A DNA stretch of 5,929 nt from Clostridiales bacterium. Lineage in GTDB: Bacteria > Bacillota > Clostridia > Oscillospirales > Oscillospiraceae. This document shows, in pieces, positions 1 to 5,929 of the stretch. Each line of letters begins with the position of its first letter. The stretch's first letter is position 1. The notes under the pieces were generated by a model that worked only from the letters and a program-made list of their open reading frames with translations, searched no databases and was not told the origin of the DNA. A program made the translations under genes and the position numbers. Location: NCBI GenBank assembly GCA_004555705.1, contig SFHI01000100.1, forward strand, positions 1 to 5,929. Direction: 5' to 3'.

Positions 1-1472
1 TATTTTCTGGAAAGCTGCGCCTCACACTCTTCACGGGTGATCTTACCGGCGTTGCACTGTGCCATCAGCGCGGCATCCTTGTCTCTCAGGTTGTAGAAAG
101 CGTACAGCAGCACAGCGGCGATGACAAAGCCAATGGCAGGGATCAGATAGCCCAGCATCCACAGGGTATCCAGCGCCTGGGCGGACTGGGTCACGCCCTG
201 GGCTGCCAGGTCCGCAAAGCTGTCTCCCACCACTTTCTTCCAGCCGCCCAGGGCCAGAATGAACAGCGTAATGGAGCCAACAACGCCGTTGAGCACCTTG
301 TTGATAAAGGACTGGAGGGAATAGAAAATGCCGGAGCAGTCCTTGCCGGTCTTATAGCGGGTATAGTCGATGGTGTCAGGCGCAATGTAGGTTCTGACAA
401 CCGAGATCAGGGCGTTGGGAATGGCGCAGATGCCGCCCAGGACGATAAAGACCATTTTACTTTCCCGGCAGAAGAAGTAGATGATCAGGTGCGACGCTGC
501 CAGCAGCACGAAGATAAAGGCCAGGAAATTCCGCTTGCCCACCTTGTCGGCGATCTTGCCGCAGAAGCCGCTGAGGATAATGCCGGGCACAAAGCCAATC
601 AGCATGACATAGGTAAAAACCATGGAGTCATTGAAGATGTAGAATCCCAGAAAGCTCTCCACGGCGGTACGGGTGCTGAAAATGGTAGAGACGATCACCG
701 CCAGGAAATAGACAAGGATGTACTTGTTGGTCAGCACGCAGTTGATCATGTCCTTGAAGGTATATTGCTCCTGTGAACCCTCTTTCTCCACGTTTTTCAG
801 TTCCGTGTTGTGCTCGTGAACCTTGAACACCATAGGCAGCATGAACACCAGGAAGATGAGGGCACCGCAGATGCCGATGTCCTTGAGCGGAACGCCCACA
901 TTTTCGCTGAGAAGAGCGGAAACAAGGATCGACATACCGATGGCGGCCACCACGGAAATCACGCCTTTGACGGTCAGAATGCTGTTGCGTTCGGAGGGAC
1001 TGTCGGTCAAAGTGGTGATCATGGACTGCATGGGCACCTCGGTCAGCGTACAGGTGAAGTCATACAGCAGGTAGGTAACGAAGAACCAGGCGATCTTAAC
1101 CGAATCCGGGCTGTTCTTGGGCATCATAAAGAACAGAATGGTTGCCACCGGGAATGTCCAGAAAAACAGGCGGTACCATGGCATATACTTGCCTTTGCCG
1201 GCGAGCTTCCTGAAGATTTTCCATTCCGCAATATTGATTTTGTCAATGATGAATCCAAACAGCACATCATCCACCGAGTCGATGATCTTGACGATCAGCA
1301 TCGCGGTGGCAAGGGAGGCCATGTTGACCCCCTGAAACATCAGGAACATGGTCATGTAGCCGGCAACCAGGGAGGAACAGAACAGCCGTGATATATCGCC
1401 CAGATAGTACCAGTTTTTTTCAGACCGGCTCATCTGCCAGTCCGGATGCTTGTTGATTCTTTCTTTTTTCAT
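1..1472 (-). CDS. GPH-family (MFS-related) glycoside/pentoside/hexuronide:cation symporter
   Basis: Starting from the ATG at 1472, 490 codons are read before the window ends with the two bases TA of the next codon. That codon is therefore TAA/TAG (stop) or Tyr; 490 residues is already a usual full length, so a stop is likely. The protein is strongly hydrophobic with about 12 apparent membrane helices. It carries family signatures: IDSVDDVLFGFIIDK at 64-78 (the acidic loop, usually D..tDp..G...D), GKGKYMPWYR at 92-101, TDSPSERNSILTVK at 156-169 and DTIDYTRYKTGKDCSGIFYS at 366-385. A hydrophilic central loop (about 217-242) separates the two six-helix halves. GPH proteins bring sugars or glycosides into the cell with Na+ or H+. 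With a rhamnosidase-glucosidase and an esterase upstream, an oligosaccharide or aryl glycoside carrying rhamnose is a plausible substrate, but the family does not reveal this from sequence alone. Confidence 0.9.
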   Translation of the reverse strand, partial: MKKERINKHPDWQMSRSEKNWYYLGDISRLFCSSLVAGYMTMFLMFQGVNMASLATAMLIVKIIDSVDDVLFGFIIDKINIAEWKIFRKLAGKGKYMPWYRLFFWTFPVATILFFMMPKNSPDSVKIAWFFVTYLLYDFTCTLTEVPMQSMITTLTDSPSERNSILTVKGVISVVAAIGMSILVSALLSENVGVPLKDIGICGALIFLVFMLPMVFKVHEHNTELKNVEKEGSQEQYTFKDMINCVLTNKYILVYFLAVIVSTIFSTRTAVESFLGFYIFNDSMVFTYVMLIGFVPGIILSGFCGKIADKVGKRNFLAFIFVLLAASHLIIYFFCRESKMVFIVLGGICAIPNALISVVRTYIAPDTIDYTRYKTGKDCSGIFYSLQSFINKVLNGVVGSITLFILALGGWKKVVGDSFADLAAQGVTQSAQALDTLWMLGYLIPAIGFVIAAVLLYAFYNLRDKDAALMAQCNAGKITREECEAQLSRK

Positions 1473-1481
1473 CTGTTTCTA

Positions 1482-1487
1482 CTCCTT
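1482..1487 (-). promoter_or_regulatory. Shine-Dalgarno of the transporter gene
   Basis: The minus strand reads GGATAAAAAGGAGTAGAAACAGATG. AAGGAG lies 9 bases before the ATG at 1470-1472 and begins one base after the esterase stop TAA at 1489-1491. It supports the chosen transporter start and co-translation within one operon. Confidence 0.8.
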
Positions 1488-1488
1488 T

Positions 1489-2517
1489 TTATCCGATTCG
1501 GTTGACCATGCTGTGCAGGGCCTTGTCGATTTTTTGAATGGTCTCGCCATCCACCTGAACCATTTCCATCAGCTCCCGGACGGTGTTGTTGCCCACGGCC
1601 GCCATCAGCCCCTCCATGGAGAAGCCTCTGGCATCGGCAACGGCCTGCATACCGTCAAAAAGAGGCTTCAGAACGGAAATGGCCTCCCCGGACTGCCTGC
1701 GGATATGGTTCAGGGTACACATGACGGAGAGCACCGGGGCGGTATCTCCGTTTATACTGACGGCAATGTTGGGCTCGCTGAAGCCCTTCATGGTCAGCGT
1801 ACCCAGGGTTTCCTTCAGCCAGCCGATGCTGTCGTCCACCCAATGGGGAATCCGGGGAGAGAGGCTGTTATTGATGATCCAATCCTCTCCGGTGGAGAAG
1901 CCGTGACCGCCGTAGGAGTAGATACGGCTTTCAAAGGGGACGCCCTTTTCCGCCAGCGCGATCTGCATCATCAGGCTGTTTTTCACATCCACCGTCCGGT
2001 CGTCCCTGGCGGCAACCAGGAAGCAGGGGCTGGTTTCGCCGGTGACATGCTCATTGGGCTGGGGCATTCCCGGCTGGCACATATCGCAGATATCCTTCAA
2101 AATAGAGGGATACACCAGAATGGCGGCGGCAGGCTTGTGCCTGGCGATGGTTGCGGCGCAGGCGCACAGGTGCCCGCCGGCGGAGAAGCCCACAGCGGCA
2201 ACGCGGCTGCTGTCCAGATGCCATTCCTCCGCCCGCTCCTGGAGCAGGGCCATGGCCTGCTCATAGTCCTCCAGAGGATTGGGCCAGGTCTTGTTTTTCC
2301 CAGTGGAGTAGCGGAGAATAAACGCCTGATACCCCGCCTTCATGTATGCCAAAGCCACCGGATCGGCCTCCCGGTCGGAACACATGGCATAGCCGCCGCC
2401 GGGGAGCACCAGGATAGCGGGGCGCTTGGCAAATTGGTACTCTCCTCCCACCTCCTGAATGTAGGCGGTGAGGGTGACGTTTCGCCCCGGGTTCAGGTTG
2501 ATGATTTCCTGTTTCAT
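1489..2517 (-). CDS. Alpha/beta-hydrolase fold esterase (Aes/BD-FAE-like) with C-terminal helical extension
   Basis: This is a complete 342-residue protein starting at the ATG with a strong AAGGAGG site. The core (about 1-240) is an alpha/beta hydrolase of the acetyl-esterase type: an oxyanion-hole loop PGGGY at 39-43 (the usual HGGG with His replaced), the nucleophile elbow GFSAG at 110-114 with S112, a probable acid at D172/D173 in ARDDRTV, and the catalytic H205 in GGHGF. No signal peptide or membrane segment is apparent, so it is probably cytoplasmic. Relatives remove acetyl or other acyl groups from carbohydrates or glycosides, which fits a place between a glycosidase and a sugar transporter. 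The actual acyl group cannot be read from sequence. Residues about 241-342 go beyond the core and look mostly helical; I do not recognise them with certainty. The TAA stop is 16 bp before the next gene. Confidence 0.88.
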   Translation of the reverse strand: MKQEIINLNPGRNVTLTAYIQEVGGEYQFAKRPAILVLPGGGYAMCSDREADPVALAYMKAGYQAFILRYSTGKNKTWPNPLEDYEQAMALLQERAEEWHLDSSRVAAVGFSAGGHLCACAATIARHKPAAAILVYPSILKDICDMCQPGMPQPNEHVTGETSPCFLVAARDDRTVDVKNSLMMQIALAEKGVPFESRIYSYGGHGFSTGEDWIINNSLSPRIPHWVDDSIGWLKETLGTLTMKGFSEPNIAVSINGDTAPVLSVMCTLNHIRRQSGEAISVLKPLFDGMQAVADARGFSMEGLMAAVGNNTVRELMEMVQVDGETIQKIDKALHSMVNRIG

Positions 2518-2525
2518 GGTGGATT

Positions 2526-2532
2526 CCTCCTT
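2526..2532 (-). promoter_or_regulatory. Shine-Dalgarno of the esterase gene, overlapping the hydrolase stop codon
   Basis: On the minus strand the sequence reads TAAGGAGGAATCCACCATG. The TAA is the stop of the GH78-GH3 gene and the AAGGAGG is a near-perfect anti-16S match, 8 bases before the esterase ATG at 2517. The overlap of stop and ribosome site fits translation of both genes from one message, with likely coupling by terminating ribosomes. It also fixes the esterase start. Confidence 0.85.
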
Positions 2533-4954
2533 AATTCCCCAGCCGCCAAGCCAATGCGATCATGCGGGCGGCGCATTTTTCCAAATCGCTTCTTGCAATG
2601 GGGTAGCCCGCGTTTTCGTTGTTCAGGGCGTTCATGATATCTTTATGGTGACCTTCCGTGCCGGGCATCATGATGTCGTTGCCCGCTTTGACCGCGCCGC
2701 TGGCTACCGCGCCGGGATACTTGTCATCCGGCTGGTTGATATTGCCGCTGACCCAGTCGGACATGACGATGCCCTTGTAGCCCCATTCTTCTCTCAGCAG
2801 GGTTTCCAGCAGATCAAAGCGCTGGGAGGTATGCTCGCCGTTGAGAAGGTTATAAGAACTCATCACCGTTGCCGGGTCGCTTTCGTCAATGGCGATACGG
2901 AAGCCCCTCAGATAGATATCCCGCAGCGCCCGCTGGCTCACCTGAGAATTGGAATGCATCCGGTTGGTCTCCTGATTGTTGCAGCAGAAGTGCTTGATGG
3001 AAACGCCCCGGCCGGGGTGCTTCTGGACACCGTTGGTAATTCCGGCGGCCATTTTGCCGGAAATCAGAGGATCTTCCGAGTAGTATTCAAAGTTTCTGCC
3101 GCACAGAGGCAGACGGTGAATATTCATGGCAGGCGCCAACCAGATATGGACGCCGAAGCGCTCCATTTCTTCTGCCGCGATATCTCCGCAAACCTCGCAC
3201 ACATCCGGATTCCAGCTCTGTGCCAGAGCGGTTCCAATGGGAATGGCAGTGCAGTACTGCTCATAAATCGTGCCGTTTCTCTCAGGCTTTTTCCCAAGAC
3301 CCAGATAGGCAACCAACTGTTCCGGCAGAATTTCTGCCATGGCCGCCAGACTTCCGTTGTCCAGGGCATAGACGCCCTTTTCATCCTTTCCGTATTGGGG
3401 GCTGAGCCGCACACCGGCAGGGCCGTCCGCCATAATCAGGGCGGGAACGCCCTCCCTGGCGAAAACGCCGGTGGTCTCGCCTGCGGAACCTGCCACCGTA
3501 ATACCCGCGTTGCCAATGACGCTGTTGCTTCCGGCACTTCCGTTAAAGGCTCCGGTGCACAGCAGCGCCAGGTCGCTGTCGGACATGGTTTTCGCCAGTT
3601 TCAACGCTTCGGGATCAATGACCGGGGGTACCGGAATGATCTCATAAATCTCGGAAGCGCACAGTTTCAAAACAGGCGTGTGCTCCGGAATGACGATTTT
3701 CTTCTTGTTTTCGGGCTTCCATTCCGTAAAATCAGGCTTGCCGCCCACATCGTGGAGCCTTTGCACCAGCGCATCGTCGTCCAGCTCCACCACGGCACAG
3801 ACTTCCGTATCCCGGCTGGAATTGCCGATATGGAGTACATAGCTGCCCTTTTCCAGAATGGCATGGCAGCTTTCCTCATCAAAGGAAGCAAGATCCTCCA
3901 TGCGGAAAGAAAGGGTGAGCTTCTCGCTCTGCCCGGGTTTCAGCTCGTCGGTTTTTGCAAAGGCCGCCAGCACCTGATAGGGCTGATCCAGCTTTCCCTC
4001 AGGAATGGATACATATAGCTGCACCACTTCCCTGCCGGGAAACTTCCCGGTATTTTTCACTTCCGCAGTGACGGTGATTGTGCTCCCTTCCGCAGTTGCT
4101 GCCTTTGGGGATGTTTCAAAGCTGGTATATCCCAGACCGTAACCGAAGGGAAACATGGGCTGCTTGTCCACAGAATCGAAATAGCGGTAACCCACATAGA
4201 TGCCCTCCCGATAGCGGGTATCATTGGCGTTGCCGAAATCACCTTCGTGGCAATAGTCCTCCCATTTGGCCCAGGTGCTTGCCAGCTTGCCGGAGGGATA
4301 GGCCCTGCCCAGCAGCACATCCGCAAAGGCGTCGCCCATGGCGCTGCCAAGCTGGGACAGCAGCATAATATTGGAAACCTGCTCCACCACAGGGGACAGG
4401 TCAACCACACCACCCACATTCAGCACCAGCAGGAAGCGCTTGTACCGCTTCTGCAAGCACAGAATGTCCCGGATCTCCGTATCGGCAAGCTCCAGATTGC
4501 CTTTTTCCGGGCTGCGGTCAGAACCCTCCCCGCTGTTTCTTGCCAAGACATAGATCGCGGTATCTCCCTCACCATCCAAAGGCAGTTCGTATTCCGGCTC
4601 GGGCATGATCGCGCCAATGCCCAGCATAATGGCGCTGAGACCTTCCGCAGCGATCTTCGCCTTGATTTTGGCTTTGAACGCCTTGCTTGCCTCTTCCAGA
4701 ATGGCATCATACGCGTCCAGCCAGCCCTTGCTGGTGATGGTAAAGCCCGCGTTTTCCAGACCTTCCTCCACGCTGGGATAATGGCGCACATTGACATCGC
4801 CGCTGCCGGTGCCGCCCTTAATGGTCTTTCGGGCCCCGTTGCCGTAAAGGGCAATCTCGCCGGGGGATTCCAGCGGGAAGCTGCCGTCGGATTTCAGCAG
4901 CACCATGCACTCGGGAGAGAGCGCCCGGACTTTCCTGATGTGTTCCCGTTCATC
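2531..4954 (-). other. GH3 beta-glucosidase-type region with permuted domain order
   Basis: This domain-level entry covers about 807 residues, close to the size of a complete free-standing permuted GH3 enzyme. It opens with EHIRKV...MVLLKSDGSFPL, which is how permuted GH3 proteins usually begin, just after their start. The alpha/beta sandwich (GSGDVNV, SGEGSDR, FPFGYGLGYTSFE) and an FnIII-like domain (VKNTGKFPGREVVQLYV) come before the TIM barrel, the reverse of most GH3 enzymes. This layout is known from rumen bacterial beta-glucosidases such as those of Butyrivibrio fibrisolvens and Ruminococcus albus. The barrel nucleophile is encoded at 2756-2758. Beta-glucosidase is the best guess, but GH3 also contains xylosidases and arabinosidases, so the sugar specificity is not settled. 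Confidence 0.88.
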
Positions 4955-5929
4955 GGAAGAAATCTTGCCGTATTTCGTCTTGTACTCGCCCTCGGCCCAG
5001 GTGAGACTGCCGCCGGGGACGGGTTTCAGTTCAAATTTCTTGAAGCCCGGTGCCTCGAAGGTGGGCCGGATCCCCGCCACATACGCAAACAGGAACTGGC
5101 ACACCGCACCCAGGGAATAGTGGTTCAGGCTGTCCCGGAAGGCATCAAAGCCGTTCCAGTTCTCCGGAATGGTGGTTGCCCCAATGGTAATGGGATGCAG
5201 CCAGCCGGGGGCCTCGGTCTGCTCCAAAAGCTGAAAGGCTTCCTCCACAAGGCCATTGTCGCAGAGCGTGGGCAGCAGATAGACCGTAGACAGAAATCCG
5301 GTGTTCAGGTGATAATTGGCAGCCTTCAATTCCTGTTTTAGCTGCTCGATGACCAGCGGCTTCCTGGTTTCATCCGCCAGATCCAGGGCCAGCGCCCGGA
5401 TATAGGCCGCCTGATGGCCTTTTTGAATCACGCCGTCCGGCGCGATCAGGTACTTGTTATAGGCGGCTTTCAGCTTTTCCGACAGGCTGCGGTATTTTGC
5501 GGCGTCTTCGGTTTTGCCGAGAATCTCCGCCATATGCGCCACATTGTCGCAGGAGCGCTTGGTATAGGCGGTGGCAACCTCCGGCTGACCGTACTGCGCC
5601 ATGTGTTTGACGAAATCCTCCGGTTTTCCGCCCTTCATGAACAGCTCAATGACTTCCGGGGCCGGGGGAAGGGGCTCGTTCCACTCGCCGTAGTGGAAGC
5701 GGGTGTCATAGATGGAATCCCCGTCGCCGTTTTGATACCATTCCCGCTGGGCGTACAGGGGATTTTTCTCCTTCATACAGGAAAGAGAAAATTCCAGCCA
5801 GCGCCGGGCGGTATCGTAATGATCCTGCAAAATTTGTTTGTCTCCGTACATCAGGTAGATCTGGTAAGGCAGCCATACGGCGGAATCTCCCCAGCCCACG
5901 CTGTCCTCGCCGATGTTGCCGTTCCCCTC
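2531..5929 (-). CDS. GH78 alpha-L-rhamnosidase / permuted GH3 beta-glucosidase fusion (5' partial)
   Basis: The frame is open from the right edge to a TAA at 2531-2533, giving 1132 visible residues (numbered from the edge). The first Met-like codon is a GTG at 5897-5899, but it lies inside the GH78 core (GWGDSAVW at 12-19), so the true start is outside the window. Residues 1-285 are the second half of a GH78 (alpha/alpha)6 barrel: GWGD at 12-15, GATTIPENWNG at 250-260 with E256 as the probable general base, and LNHYSLGAV at 268-276. Residues about 286-325 begin the GH78 C-terminal beta domain (APGFKKFELKPVPGG). From about 326 the protein is GH3 in permuted order: C-domain about 357-600 (SGEGSDR at 466-472, E468 candidate acid/base), FnIII-like about 616-715, TIM barrel about 770-1132 (DGP at 835-837, GRNFEYYSEDP at 944-954, KHF at 979-981, nucleophile D1058 in MSDW). 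Family biochemistry predicts release of rhamnose and beta-linked glucose; exact substrates are inferred. No signal peptide can be judged because the N-terminus is missing. Confidence 0.9.
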   Translation of the reverse strand, partial: EGNGNIGEDSVGWGDSAVWLPYQIYLMYGDKQILQDHYDTARRWLEFSLSCMKEKNPLYAQREWYQNGDGDSIYDTRFHYGEWNEPLPPAPEVIELFMKGGKPEDFVKHMAQYGQPEVATAYTKRSCDNVAHMAEILGKTEDAAKYRSLSEKLKAAYNKYLIAPDGVIQKGHQAAYIRALALDLADETRKPLVIEQLKQELKAANYHLNTGFLSTVYLLPTLCDNGLVEEAFQLLEQTEAPGWLHPITIGATTIPENWNGFDAFRDSLNHYSLGAVCQFLFAYVAGIRPTFEAPGFKKFELKPVPGGSLTWAEGEYKTKYGKISSDEREHIRKVRALSPECMVLLKSDGSFPLESPGEIALYGNGARKTIKGGTGSGDVNVRHYPSVEEGLENAGFTITSKGWLDAYDAILEEASKAFKAKIKAKIAAEGLSAIMLGIGAIMPEPEYELPLDGEGDTAIYVLARNSGEGSDRSPEKGNLELADTEIRDILCLQKRYKRFLLVLNVGGVVDLSPVVEQVSNIMLLSQLGSAMGDAFADVLLGRAYPSGKLASTWAKWEDYCHEGDFGNANDTRYREGIYVGYRYFDSVDKQPMFPFGYGLGYTSFETSPKAATAEGSTITVTAEVKNTGKFPGREVVQLYVSIPEGKLDQPYQVLAAFAKTDELKPGQSEKLTLSFRMEDLASFDEESCHAILEKGSYVLHIGNSSRDTEVCAVVELDDDALVQRLHDVGGKPDFTEWKPENKKKIVIPEHTPVLKLCASEIYEIIPVPPVIDPEALKLAKTMSDSDLALLCTGAFNGSAGSNSVIGNAGITVAGSAGETTGVFAREGVPALIMADGPAGVRLSPQYGKDEKGVYALDNGSLAAMAEILPEQLVAYLGLGKKPERNGTIYEQYCTAIPIGTALAQSWNPDVCEVCGDIAAEEMERFGVHIWLAPAMNIHRLPLCGRNFEYYSEDPLISGKMAAGITNGVQKHPGRGVSIKHFCCNNQETNRMHSNSQVSQRALRDIYLRGFRIAIDESDPATVMSSYNLLNGEHTSQRFDLLETLLREEWGYKGIVMSDWVSGNINQPDDKYPGAVASGAVKAGNDIMMPGTEGHHKDIMNALNNENAGYPIARSDLEKCAARMIALAWRLGN
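4940..4970 (-). other. GH78/GH3 fusion junction
   Basis: Reading leftward, the frame passes from GH78 residues (KTKYGKISS) to GH3 residues (DEREHIRKVRALSPE) with no linker, stop or frame change around 4954/4955. The only nearby upstream-placed ATG (in TCCGATGAACGG) is out of frame. The first in-frame ATG after the junction falls inside the conserved MVLLK strand of GH3, and no ribosome site precedes either, so separate translation of the GH3 part from here looks unlikely. Confidence 0.75.
4955..5929 (-). other. GH78 alpha-L-rhamnosidase region of the fusion protein (partial)
   Basis: This domain-level entry covers the GH78 part of the fused gene. The sequence after the edge matches the middle of the GH78 catalytic barrel, where GWGDxAVW is followed by a tyrosine-rich helix and YGD. 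The aspartate/glutamate-rich motif that normally lies some 60-70 residues earlier (RDERLGW type), and the N-terminal beta domains, would be outside the window. The residue equivalent to the family's WERW glutamate is E256, at 5162-5164, in PENW rather than WERW. The C-terminal beta domain starts normally but stops near YGKISS, well short of its usual end. Confidence 0.85.

Noticed and set aside
810..1391. A 193-codon plus-strand frame rich in His, Asp and Gln
   Set aside because: It mirrors the transmembrane transporter codons in antisense (hydrophobic codons read backwards give hydrophilic residues). No family pattern or start site supports it.
1473..1488. A possible promoter or terminator between esterase and transporter
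   Set aside because: The gap is only 16 bp and is taken up by the ribosome site. There is no room for promoter boxes and no hairpin with a T-run.
1450..2637. A 395-codon open frame on the plus strand
   Set aside because: It is antisense to the entire esterase, whose own frame has an intact catalytic triad and a strong ribosome site. The composition is that of a shadow frame with no protein family pattern.
2468..4018. A 516-codon open frame on the plus strand
   Set aside because: It lies wholly antisense to the GH3 and esterase genes, has no recognisable domain, is rich in His/Gln/Arg/Gly as expected of a reversed GC-rich coding strand, and no ribosome site or neighbouring plus-strand gene supports it.
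4420..4854. A 144-codon minus-strand frame overlapping the GH3 region
   Set aside because: It is out of frame within the GH3 C-domain; the Met/Arg/Ser/Pro-rich composition is typical of a shifted frame.
4247..5341. A 364-codon open frame on the plus strand
   Set aside because: It is antisense to the GH78-GH3 junction region. Both halves of the sense protein are clearly conserved, so this is a by-product of codon bias.
2531..5899. The GTG at 5897-5899 as the real start of the large hydrolase
   Set aside because: It falls inside the conserved GH78 motif (S-V-GWGDSAVW), the frame stays open for 10 more codons to the window edge, and no ribosome site precedes it. The gene is 5' truncated by the window.

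Overview
The window holds three tightly packed genes, all transcribed leftward on the minus strand. In transcription order (right to left) they are: the 3' part of a very large glycoside hydrolase gene (2531-5929, open at the right edge), an alpha/beta-hydrolase esterase (1489-2517, complete) and a GPH-family sugar:cation symporter (1-1472, complete apart from the last base of its final codon). The gaps between genes are only 13 and 16 bp, and each downstream gene has a strong Shine-Dalgarno (AAGGAGG, AAGGAG) touching or overlapping the stop codon of the gene before it. This is almost certainly one polycistronic unit whose promoter lies beyond the right edge. No RNA genes, mobile elements, CRISPR arrays, terminators or long intergenic stretches are visible.

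The moderately GC-rich composition, strong AGGAGG-type ribosome sites, a domain-permuted GH3 enzyme and a GPH symporter paired with probably cytoplasmic hydrolases suggest a Firmicute, probably a gut- or rumen-type Clostridia (Oscillospiraceae/Lachnospiraceae-like). This is an inference; there is no taxonomic marker gene.

The main point of interest is the hydrolase gene. One uninterrupted reading frame encodes the C-terminal half of a GH78 alpha-L-rhamnosidase catalytic barrel, then a shortened GH78 C-terminal domain, and then, with essentially no linker, a whole GH3 beta-glucosidase-type enzyme of the permuted class (C-domain and FnIII-like domain first, TIM barrel last). The catalytic residues visible in both halves are intact. 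Such a protein could remove rhamnose and then glucose from rhamnosyl-glucosides (rutinosides, neohesperidosides, some saponins), a 'naringinase' pair of activities on one chain. The GH78 domain seems to stop about 35-40 residues early at the junction, so the fusion could be a deletion scar or an assembly join, and this should be tested.

Proposed working of the locus (inference): the symporter imports an intact plant glycoside, the esterase removes acyl decorations, and the GH78-GH3 protein releases rhamnose and glucose in the cytoplasm.
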